Source: an uncultured Pseudomonadota bacterium (GTDB taxonomy: Bacteria > Pseudomonadota > Gammaproteobacteria > Burkholderiales > Thiobacillaceae). From it: a DNA stretch of 12,089 bases. How positions within the stretch are numbered: position 1 is the stretch's first letter; every line of letters begins with the position of its first letter. A program made the translations under genes and the position numbers. The notes below the pieces were generated by a model, which saw only the letters and a program-made list of their open reading frames with translations, was not told where the DNA came from and did not search any database. The DNA lies in the NCBI GenBank assembly GCA_903883985.1, contig CAISDD010000205.1, forward strand, positions 1 through 12,089, read 5' to 3'. This document shows, piece by piece, positions 6,001-12,089 of the stretch.

Positions 6001-8172
6001 TCAGCTCAGGCAGGGAATGCCGCTGATGTAGCCGACGGCGCCTTGTTTCTTGTTGCCCCAATTGCTGTTGATGGTTGCATTCAAGGTCGTGCCGGTGAGC
6101 ACGGTGCTATGGAAGGCTTCCCAGTCGCCCGGGTGCTGGAAGTTGGCCATCACATAGGCGTAACCATTCAGGTTGTCCACGGCCTGCAAGCCGGTGCATT
6201 CCGCGCCGGCCGGGGCCGAGTAGATGCGCGCCAGGGCCTTGGTCTCGACGTTGTAGGCCCAGATGAAGTTGTTGACGTGCTGGCTGGAATCCTCGCCGAC
6301 GAACAAGGTCCGCATCGATTCCGAGAACCACAGGTTGTCGGTCAGGGAGATCTTGTCGGTGTTCGCCAGGTTGCCATTGGCCGGGTCCGGCGTTGCCAGA
6401 TCCTGGCCCAGCAGGGCAGTGGGTACGGACATGCTCTTCGGTACCCAGTCGCTGCCGATGGTCGCATCGGTACCCAGAATGACTTCGTAGGTGCCGCCGG
6501 CACTGATCTTCGCGACCTGGAGCACATTACCCGTTGCGGCGCCGCCGTTGGGGTCGTTGAGGAAACCGTTGCTGGTCATGGTGTCCTTGATGGCGGACAT
6601 GGCGAAGTAGGCCTTCTTGTCCTTCTGGTTGACCGTTACGCCTTCGAACTTGGTGAACTCCATGGTTGCACCCAGGTAGGCGGCATAGCGATGTGTCTCC
6701 AGAAAGGCGGCTGCCTTGGTCGCGGTGGCGCCCGTCTGGAACTTGATGAACTGCTGGACGGTGCCGAAGTTGATCAGGGTGTAGGCGGTAAGGTCGGCCG
6801 TGGTGGCGATGGCCGTGCCGAGATCGCTGGTCGTTTTCACGTACAGCGTATTGGCGCCCCAGGTAAGTGCGATGTGACCGGCCGCTGCGGTCAGCCGGGT
6901 CTGCACCACGTCGGCGATGATGCCCTTCGCTGCCGTTGCCGCCGTATTGGTGTTTGCCAGGTTATTCGCGATAGTCTCAATCTCGGTGCTGCTGGCATGG
7001 CCGAGCTTGATCCAGGTCAGGGTGAAGGCGCCGCCGTCGGCAGCACCCGAGGCGTTGGTCTGGACCAACTTGGCGGCATAGAGGGTGCCGGAAGAGAGTA
7101 CGCCGGCCACGTCGGCGACGAACATGAAGATGCCGCTACTGGTGGCGTCATCCCCCATCAGCACGGTCTTGTTGTCGGGCATGACCTGGACCTTCTCGCG
7201 CGAGATGCGACCCATGCAGTAATGCTTCTTGACGCCGCCGGTGCCGTCGGGGTTCACGGTCACTTCCGGCACATGACCATAGTGGTAGGGGTTGGCAATA
7301 CTGTCGCTGCCGAAAGTGTTGGCGCTGAAAGCGCGGAAGTAACCGCCGGAGTCGCCGGTGGTGGCCACGGCCCAGGCGTCAGGCTCATATTCCTCGCTGG
7401 ACAGGTGGGTGTTCCACGGGGACAGGCTGGAGGCACAGGTGATCCACAGACCATGCACGCTGGCAGTGGGAACCGGGTAGTAATAGACGGGGGTCAGCGC
7501 ACCGGTGGTCTTGTCCTGGCTGAGGGTGGTGATGCCGAACTGCGAGGGCAGTTTGCCATACATACCATTGCTGGTGCCGCCGAGGGTGTAGACGCCGCCG
7601 CCGGGGCGGGCTTCGCCCTGGGCGTTGTTGGCAGTCTGATATTCGAACTGGGTGACCAGGAACAAGGGGTTGCCGGCCACGCCAGAAACGGTGGTGCTGG
7701 CAAGTTTGAGCAGGGACTGGCCGTCCGGGCTGTCCGAGTAAGCCTGCATCGGCGTGGTGCCGGTGGTGTCGATGATGGGGTTGTTGTTGATGTCGTAGTA
7801 GCCGCCGGTCAGTGCGTTGCCGCCGTCGGGACGCGGCAGGGTGGCGCCGGTCTTGTAGATCAGGTTGTAGGCCAGCGGCTGGGCGGTCTTGATGCTGGCA
7901 TCGGAATAGGTGACGTCGACAGTGGCGTTGGTAAAGGTGGTGGCGCGGTTGGCATCCGTGGTCGGAGCGGCCATGTTGTTGAACTTTACCGACAAGGGGG
8001 TGGCGGCTGTCAAGGCGGCGCTGCTGGAACTGCCACAAGCGGAGAGGCTGAGCAAGGCTGTGCCGGAGAGCAGGAAGGGCGCGCTGCCCAACATGCCGAT
8101 AAACTGGCGGCGGGACACGCCGGGCACATCCTGGATGGTGGCAACGAGCGGGTTGTTCTCAAGTTCTTTCAT
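6001..8172 (-). CDS. PhoX/DUF839-family phosphatase, Tat-exported, probable lipoprotein
   Basis: A 723-residue protein. The ATG at 8172 follows a GAGGA ribosome site at 5-nt spacing. The N-terminus has a twin-arginine motif (SRRQFIG, R21-R22), a hydrophobic stretch and a lipobox-like L-S-A-C46, so it is likely exported folded and lipidated. PhoX-type features are ITCASSLSPWNTHLSSEEYEP (C246, E260-E261), corresponding to the family's C-x-x-x-x-T-P-W-x-T-x-L-x-x-E-E block, then GRISREKVQVMPDNKTVLMGDD, then a late SLTDNLWFSE block and NFQHPGDW near the end. PhoX enzymes are calcium/iron alkaline phosphatases made under phosphate starvation, but many DUF839 proteins are untested. Residues about 400-500 are Ala/Thr-rich and look like an insertion in the fold. 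It stands alone between rarA and a strong terminator and is bracketed by a direct repeat, so it looks like a self-contained cassette. The large antisense frame over it is a shadow. Confidence 0.88.
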   Translation of the reverse strand: MKELENNPLVATIQDVPGVSRRQFIGMLGSAPFLLSGTALLSLSACGSSSSAALTAATPLSVKFNNMAAPTTDANRATTFTNATVDVTYSDASIKTAQPLAYNLIYKTGATLPRPDGGNALTGGYYDINNNPIIDTTGTTPMQAYSDSPDGQSLLKLASTTVSGVAGNPLFLVTQFEYQTANNAQGEARPGGGVYTLGGTSNGMYGKLPSQFGITTLSQDKTTGALTPVYYYPVPTASVHGLWITCASSLSPWNTHLSSEEYEPDAWAVATTGDSGGYFRAFSANTFGSDSIANPYHYGHVPEVTVNPDGTGGVKKHYCMGRISREKVQVMPDNKTVLMGDDATSSGIFMFVADVAGVLSSGTLYAAKLVQTNASGAADGGAFTLTWIKLGHASSTEIETIANNLANTNTAATAAKGIIADVVQTRLTAAAGHIALTWGANTLYVKTTSDLGTAIATTADLTAYTLINFGTVQQFIKFQTGATATKAAAFLETHRYAAYLGATMEFTKFEGVTVNQKDKKAYFAMSAIKDTMTSNGFLNDPNGGAATGNVLQVAKISAGGTYEVILGTDATIGSDWVPKSMSVPTALLGQDLATPDPANGNLANTDKISLTDNLWFSESMRTLFVGEDSSQHVNNFIWAYNVETKALARIYSAPAGAECTGLQAVDNLNGYAYVMANFQHPGDWEAFHSTVLTGTTLNATINSNWGNKKQGAVGYISGIPCLS

Positions 8173-8220
8173 GGCTTCCTCGCGGAATGGTGGATGGGCT
8201 TCTCATCTTGCGAGCTTGCC

Positions 8221-8238
8221 GTGAACCTATCGTGACAT
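8221..8238 (-). promoter_or_regulatory. Weak Pho-box-like site upstream of the PhoX-like gene
   Basis: On the minus strand ATGTCAC (8238-8232), spacer GATA, GGTTCAC (8227-8221): 6/7 and 4/7 matches to the PhoB half-site, 49 nt before the start codon. Alone this match is poor enough to arise by chance. It is listed because the gene is of a typically PhoB-controlled type and the distal phosphodiesterase gene has a better copy. Confidence 0.2.
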
Positions 8239-8283
8239 GGATATGAGGGAAATATTACGGCGCTCTCGGTGGCCGGTCCTGGT

Positions 8284-9603
8284 TTAGGGTTTCTTCGCCT
8301 TGCGGTCCAGTTCGCGCAGGTGCGCCAGGCGTTCGCCGATCTTGGCTTCCAGGCCGCGCGGGCTGGGGGTGTAGAAGCGGGGTGGTGCGGCCAGGTCGTC
8401 GGGGAAATAGCGTTCGCCGGCGGCATAGGCCTCGGGTTCGTCGTGGGCGTAGCGGTAGGCGTGGCCGTAGCCTAGTTCTTTCATTAACTTGGTCGGGGCG
8501 TTGCGCAGGTGGATGGGCACCGTGCGCGAGCCGTTTTCCTTGACGAAGTGGCGCACGCTGCCCCAGGCCAGGTAACCGGCGTTGGATTTGGCTGCACAGG
8601 CCAGATAGATCACCGCCTGTGCCAGCGCCAGTTCGCCTTCCGGACTGCCCAGGCGTTCGTAGGTTTCCGCGGCGTCCAGGGCCACGCGGGCGGCGCGCGG
8701 GTCGGCCAGGCCCACGTCTTCCCAGGCCATGCGCACGATGCGGCGCGCCAGGTAGCGGGGGTCCGCGCCGCCATCCAGCATGCGCGCAAACCAGTACAGC
8801 GAGGCGTCCGGGTCGGAGCCGCGCACACTCTTGTGGAGGGCGGAAATCTGGTCGTAGAAGGCTTCTCCACCCTTGTCGAAGCGGCGTAGCGAGGGCGACA
8901 GGGCGCGGGCGGCGAAAGTCGCGTCCACCTCCCCGACGCCGGCGACTCGCCTGGCTACCGCCAATTGTTCCGTGAGATTGATCAGGCGGCGGCCATCCCC
9001 ATCGGCGTAAGCCACCAGCAGCTTTTCCGCATCGGCGCTGAGGGCGAGGTCGAGATGCCCCAGCGCCTGGGTGCGCGCCAGCAAGGCGGCCAGTTCGTCT
9101 TCGCTCAGGGCGCTGAGCACATAGACCTGGGCGCGCGAGAGTAAGGCGCCCACGACTTCGAAGGAGGGGTTCTCGGTGGTGGCACCGATGAAGGTGACCA
9201 GGCCGGCTTCGACATGCGGCAAGAAAGCGTCCTGTTGCGCCTTGTTGAAGCGGTGTACTTCATCCACGAACAGGATGGTTTGACGCTCCTGGCGCTGATT
9301 CATGCGTGCGCGCTCCACGGCCTCACGGATTTCTTTTACGCCTGCCAGCACGGCCGAGATCTGGATGAAGTCGGCGCCGAAATGACGCGCTGTCAGGCGA
9401 GCCAGCGTGGTCTTGCCCACTCCAGGCGGCCCCCACAGGATCATCGAATGCAAGCGCCGCGCGTCGAACGCCAGTTTGAGCGGCATGCCCTCTCCCAGCA
9501 GATGGCGCTGGCCGATCATCTCGTCCAGGTTTTGCGGGCGTATCGTCTCCGCCAGGGGCGCATCACTCGTGGCAAGGAGCGGGGGGAACAGATCTTCGGT
9601 CAT
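8284..9603 (-). CDS. rarA: Replication-associated recombination protein A (AAA+ ATPase RarA/MgsA)
   Basis: A 439-residue cytoplasmic ATPase of the clamp-loader-like AAA+ family, which acts at stalled replication forks together with SSB and RecA. Seen in order: the N-terminal RPQNLDEMIGQ block (22-32), Walker A GPPGVGKTT (58-66), Walker B LFVDEVHRF (111-119), sensor 1 GATTENPSF (140-148), a GDGRRLIN sensor 2 region (about 206-213), then the MgsA C-terminal tetramerisation region (SALHKSVRGSDPDASLYW, YLACAAKSNAGY). Length is normal for the family. Its ATG overlaps the TGA of the DUF1841 gene as ATGA (9600-9603), so translation is probably coupled and it needs no strong ribosome site of its own. 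Its last codons form one copy of the 26-base direct repeat. No clear terminator follows, so read-through into the phosphatase gene is possible. Confidence 0.96.
   Translation of the reverse strand: MTEDLFPPLLATSDAPLAETIRPQNLDEMIGQRHLLGEGMPLKLAFDARRLHSMILWGPPGVGKTTLARLTARHFGADFIQISAVLAGVKEIREAVERARMNQRQERQTILFVDEVHRFNKAQQDAFLPHVEAGLVTFIGATTENPSFEVVGALLSRAQVYVLSALSEDELAALLARTQALGHLDLALSADAEKLLVAYADGDGRRLINLTEQLAVARRVAGVGEVDATFAARALSPSLRRFDKGGEAFYDQISALHKSVRGSDPDASLYWFARMLDGGADPRYLARRIVRMAWEDVGLADPRAARVALDAAETYERLGSPEGELALAQAVIYLACAAKSNAGYLAWGSVRHFVKENGSRTVPIHLRNAPTKLMKELGYGHAYRYAHDEPEAYAAGERYFPDDLAAPPRFYTPSPRGLEAKIGERLAHLRELDRKAKKP
8285..8310. repeat. Direct repeat copy 2, within the 3' end of rarA
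   Basis: It covers the last codons and most of the stop codon of intact rarA (LDRKAKKP) and matches 5803-5828 at 25 of 26 bases. Being in an intact coding sequence, this is presumably the original copy. It sits where an attachment-type site or duplication junction would leave rarA functional. Confidence 0.75.
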
Positions 9604-10034
9604 CGCTTCGGGTCTTTCTTTTCCAGGCAGGCGAGATAGGCCGCGCCGTCGGGTGGCATCTGGTAGCGCTGCGCGGTCCAGATCATCTCCGCCAGGCAGT
9701 CCATGACCTGATGCTGGGCGTCGTGTTCATCGCCCAGGGTAATGCGCAGCTTTTCGTACCTTGATTTGACGCCGATCGGCTGGTCGATGGAAAGCTGCTC
9801 GCTGATCGCCAGGTGCATGGACAGATGCAGGAAGGGATTGGTCTGGCCCTGTTCCGGGTGCCATTCGCGCTCCTGATAGCGTTCGGGCGCATCCAGGATG
9901 GCGTGGTACTCGGGGTGGCGGCCGATATGTTCGACGGCGATGGCTTCCAGGTCGGAGAGCGCAGCTTGTTCGCTAAATTTCTTCCAGGCGGCGAAGAAGA
10001 ATTGTCGGGCCTGGTCACGGCTGGGATTGAACAT
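9600..10034 (-). CDS. DUF1841 family protein
   Basis: A 144-residue soluble protein with no signal or membrane segment. It matches what I recall of DUF1841: N-terminal MFNPSRDQARQFFFAAWKK, then DLEAIAVEHIGRHPEYH, a conserved central block GQTNPFLHLSMHLAISEQLSIDQP, and a helical tail (HQVMDCLAEMIWTAQR). The function is unknown. Histidines in the H-PEYH and HLSMHL motifs could bind a metal, but that is inference. The GAGGG ribosome site lies before the ATG at 10034. It starts 9 nt after the stop of nth and overlaps rarA by 4 nt, so it is in the middle of a DNA-repair operon. Confidence 0.9.
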   Translation of the reverse strand: MFNPSRDQARQFFFAAWKKFSEQAALSDLEAIAVEHIGRHPEYHAILDAPERYQEREWHPEQGQTNPFLHLSMHLAISEQLSIDQPIGVKSRYEKLRITLGDEHDAQHQVMDCLAEMIWTAQRYQMPPDGAAYLACLEKKDPKR

Positions 10035-10043
10035 GGATCGCCC

Positions 10044-10676
10044 TCAGTTCGTTTTTTCTTTGAAGTCGCACAAGTCGCGAATCAGGCAGACGCCGCAATC
10101 CGGTTTGCGCGCGCGGCAGACATAACGCCCGTGCAGGATCAGCCAGTGGTGGGCATCCTGGCGGAATTCAGCGGGCACGTGTTTGAGCAGTTTCTGTTCC
10201 ACTTCCAGCACGGTCTTGCCGGGTGCCAGGCCGATGCGGTTGGCCAGGCGAAAGATGTGCGTGTCGACCGCGATGGTGGCCACGCCAAAGGCGGTGTTGA
10301 GCACCACGTTCGCGGTCTTGCGGCCCACGCCCGGGAGCGCTTCCAGCGCTTCGCGAGTGTTCGGCACCAGGCCGCCGTGGAGATCGATCAGGATTCTGGC
10401 CGTCGCGATCAGGTTCTTCGCCTTGGTCTTGAACAGGCCGATGCGGCGGATGTGCAAGATCAGGCCGGCTTCGCCCAGAGCGAGCAGTTTCTCCGGGGTG
10501 TCGGCGAGCGGAAACAGCGTGTCCGTGGCCAGGTTCACGCTGACATCGGTGGCTTGCGCCGACAGGATCACCGCCACCAGCAATTCGAAGGGCGTGCGAT
10601 AGCGCAGTTCGGTAGTGGGCTGCGGGTTGGCGGCGCGCAGGCGCTCAAAAATCGCGCGGCGTAAGCTGGCATTCAT
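10044..10676 (-). CDS. nth: Endonuclease III (DNA glycosylase/AP lyase)
   Basis: A 210-residue enzyme that removes oxidised pyrimidines and nicks the abasic site in base excision repair. It follows the E. coli protein almost residue for residue. Helix-hairpin-helix LPGVGRKTANVVL (114-126) carries the catalytic lysine K120, D138 lies in VDTHIFRL, and the [4Fe-4S] cluster has C187, C194, C197 and C203 in C-x6-C-x2-C-x5-C. The start at 10676 matches the usual MN.. N-terminus and length (211 in E. coli). An ATG at 10700 would add 8 residues and has a GGAG very close to it, so it cannot be excluded. The frame continues upstream to 10934, but that part is antisense to the neighbouring methyltransferase gene. 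First gene of the nth - DUF1841 - rarA operon. Confidence 0.97.
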   Translation of the reverse strand: MNASLRRAIFERLRAANPQPTTELRYRTPFELLVAVILSAQATDVSVNLATDTLFPLADTPEKLLALGEAGLILHIRRIGLFKTKAKNLIATARILIDLHGGLVPNTREALEALPGVGRKTANVVLNTAFGVATIAVDTHIFRLANRIGLAPGKTVLEVEQKLLKHVPAEFRQDAHHWLILHGRYVCRARKPDCGVCLIRDLCDFKEKTN

Positions 10677-10698
10677 GGCGCGATGATAAACCGCTACC

Positions 10699-11733
10699 AT
10701 GCGCTCCATGCGAATCGAAACACTCCGCCAGCGTTTGCGTGCGCTGGGCGCCAAAACGAAACACGAGCAGCGCCTGCTCCAGGCCTGGACGCGTGTGTTG
10801 CCGATCGCCACCCGCCACCGCAGCGCCGAGGATTTTCTGCCCAAGCGGCTGCGTGCGGCCTTGCCAGAACTGCATGCGGAACTGGCGGGCCTGGCCCGCC
10901 TGCGCTCCGAGCACCCAGGCGCGGACGGCGCCACCCGCCTCCTGGTGGAGTTAGGAGATGGTCAGACGGTGGAGGGCGTCCTGCTGCCGCGCGAGGGTCT
11001 TTGCGTCTCCACCCAGGTAGGCTGTGCCGTGGGCTGTTTGTTCTGCATGACCGGGCGCGACGGTTTGCAGCGCCAGTTGAGCAGTGGCGAGATCGTCGCC
11101 CAAGTGGTGCTGGCCCGCGGTCTGCGGTCGATCAAACGCGTGGTGTTCATGGGCATGGGCGAGCCGGCGCATAACCTGGACAACGTGCTCGAAGCCATCG
11201 ACCTGCTGGGCACCTCGGGCGGCATCGGCCACAAGAATCTGGTCTTCTCCACGGTGGGCGACCCGCGCGTGTTCGAACGTCTGCCGCTCGGGGTCGTCAA
11301 GCCGGCCCTGGCGCTTTCCCTGCACAGCACGAAGGCCGATCTGCGCGCGCGCCTGTTGCCCCGTGCGCCGCGACTCACTCCGGATGAACTGGTGGAACTG
11401 GGCGAAGACTATGCCCGCTCCACCGGCTATCCGATCCAGTATCAGTGGACCTTGCTGGCGGGGATCAACGACGGCGACGAAGAGCTGGACGGCATCGTGC
11501 GCCTCTTGGACGGCAAGTACGCGATGATGAATTTCATTCCCTACAACAGCAACGAGGGTCTGGACTTCACCCGCCCCAGTTGGGAACGCGCCTCGGAGAT
11601 GGCAGGAAAACTGCATCAGCGCGGCATCCTCACCCGGCTACGCAACTCCGCCGGCCAGGACATCGACGGCGGTTGCGGCCAACTGCGGGCGCGAACGGCA
11701 CCCGAGCAAAACGTGTCCATCAGCGTGGGTTAA
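10699..11733 (+). CDS. RlmN/Cfr-family radical SAM RNA methyltransferase (paralogue type)
   Basis: 344 residues, somewhat shorter than typical RlmN (about 370-380). Radical SAM cluster C109-x3-C113-x2-C116 (CAVGCLFC), conserved C102 seven residues before it (the methyl-carrier loop side in RlmN), GMGEP (152-156) for SAM binding, and the second catalytic cysteine C326 in DIDGGCGQL. All the parts needed for C2/C8 adenosine methylation of RNA by this family are present, with 23S rRNA A2503 or a tRNA as the known targets. The wording CMTG after the cluster and RNSAG before DIDGGCGQ differ from standard RlmN (CSTG or CATG; TRG), so it may be a second paralogue with a different target. Start: ATG 10699 or 10708, neither with a good ribosome site. 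Divergent from nth with 22 bp between starts. Confidence 0.88.
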   Translation: MRSMRIETLRQRLRALGAKTKHEQRLLQAWTRVLPIATRHRSAEDFLPKRLRAALPELHAELAGLARLRSEHPGADGATRLLVELGDGQTVEGVLLPREGLCVSTQVGCAVGCLFCMTGRDGLQRQLSSGEIVAQVVLARGLRSIKRVVFMGMGEPAHNLDNVLEAIDLLGTSGGIGHKNLVFSTVGDPRVFERLPLGVVKPALALSLHSTKADLRARLLPRAPRLTPDELVELGEDYARSTGYPIQYQWTLLAGINDGDEELDGIVRLLDGKYAMMNFIPYNSNEGLDFTRPSWERASEMAGKLHQRGILTRLRNSAGQDIDGGCGQLRARTAPEQNVSISVG

Positions 11734-11980
11734 GCCAGCGTGGTATGTCTGAAACGGCCCCGTCGTTCTTTAGGCTGCTGCACCTGGTTTCATGCGGCAT
11801 CCTTTCAATTTCGCAGTGCTCAACCAAGGAATTCAGGATGATCGGTATCGCGATTCTTACGTGGAGACATTTTTTTGTAACTTCTCAATAAGTCACGGCA
11901 TAGTGCGGTCAGCGCCCGTTCACGCGGGGTAGTGATGTAAGCCACCCCAGGCAGGTTGAAGAAGCACTGGCGAGATCCTG
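11734..11980. other. Non-coding spacer after the methyltransferase gene
   Basis: I see no supported gene. A weak open frame of 17 codons from 11838, with AAGGA upstream, is too short and unremarkable to call. No clear intrinsic terminator for the methyltransferase gene was found. Confidence 0.5.
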
Positions 11981-11983
11981 TAG

Positions 11984-12036
11984 CGCAGGCATCCTTGCCT
12001 GCGTCTTTGAAAACAGCCGGCCGGAAGCCGGCGCTG
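11984..12036. repeat. REP-like element with two stem-loops
   Basis: cgcaggca (11984-11991) and tgcctgcg (11996-12003) form a perfect 8-bp hairpin. After 12 nt, gccggc (12016-12021) and gccggc (12027-12032) form a second, extendable with one bulge to ctg at 12034-12036. The pattern tagcgcaggcat..tgcctgcg followed by a gccggc hairpin is typical of repetitive extragenic palindromes in proteobacteria, seen here once. It may serve as a transcript end or a binding site for nucleoid proteins. Confidence 0.5.
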
Positions 12037-12089
12037 CCGCGATGATTTCTTTTTGAAGCAACGGGTTGAAGCGTGCTTCTTGAGAGGGC

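Noticed and set aside
6043..8235. Very long plus-strand open frame (730 codons)
   Set aside because: It lies antisense to the PhoX-like gene over its full length, is Gly/Val/Ala-rich like other mirror frames in GC-rich DNA, and shows no family motif. The minus strand has a Tat signal, ribosome site, terminator and family motifs.
10677..10934. Long N-terminal extension of nth
   Set aside because: It is antisense to the methyltransferase coding region, and the protein from 10676 already matches full-length endonuclease III.
11838..11891. 17-codon open frame with AAGGA upstream
   Set aside because: Too short, with no recognisable feature and no sign of a promoter or conservation.

Overview
The window is GC-rich bacterial DNA (my impression, not a count) with dense coding on the minus strand. 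It most likely comes from a betaproteobacterium or a close gammaproteobacterial relative. Three things point there: a PEP-CTERM surface protein, the housekeeping run nth - DUF1841 - rarA, and a second-type RlmN/Cfr-like radical SAM enzyme. No rRNA, tRNA, CRISPR array or intact mobile element was seen.

Left part (1-5432): four envelope genes, all on the minus strand. In transcription order they are a PEP-CTERM protein (4654-5286), an 834-residue secreted protein with three PKD-like domains around an alpha/alpha-toroid (prenyltransferase/squalene-cyclase-like) domain (2027-4531), a small secreted protein of unknown function (1630-1971), and a lipoprotein of the type I phosphodiesterase/nucleotide pyrophosphatase family whose C-terminus runs off the left edge (1-1357). 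The spacer 1358-1629 is full of inverted repeats and carries a Pho-box-like site in front of the phosphodiesterase gene.

Middle (5433-8310): an apparently non-coding stretch with a decayed transposase fragment and a palindromic intergenic element. Then comes a strong rho-independent terminator closing a Tat-exported PhoX/DUF839-type phosphatase gene (6001-8172). A 26-base direct repeat (25/26 identical) brackets this phosphatase module. One copy is the 3' end of rarA, the other is non-coding, so the module looks inserted at the rarA 3' end or produced by a duplication there.

Right part (8284-12089): a tight minus-strand operon nth - DUF1841 - rarA (9-nt gap, then a 4-nt ATGA overlap) for base excision repair and replication-fork maintenance. 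Divergent from it is an RlmN/Cfr-like RNA methyltransferase gene, with only 22 bp between the two starts. The last 356 bp hold no supported gene but contain a REP-like pair of hairpins.

The two extracytoplasmic phosphatase-type enzymes and the possible Pho boxes suggest a role in scavenging organic phosphate. The toroid/PKD protein with its small partner and the PEP-CTERM protein are surface or matrix components of unknown function.
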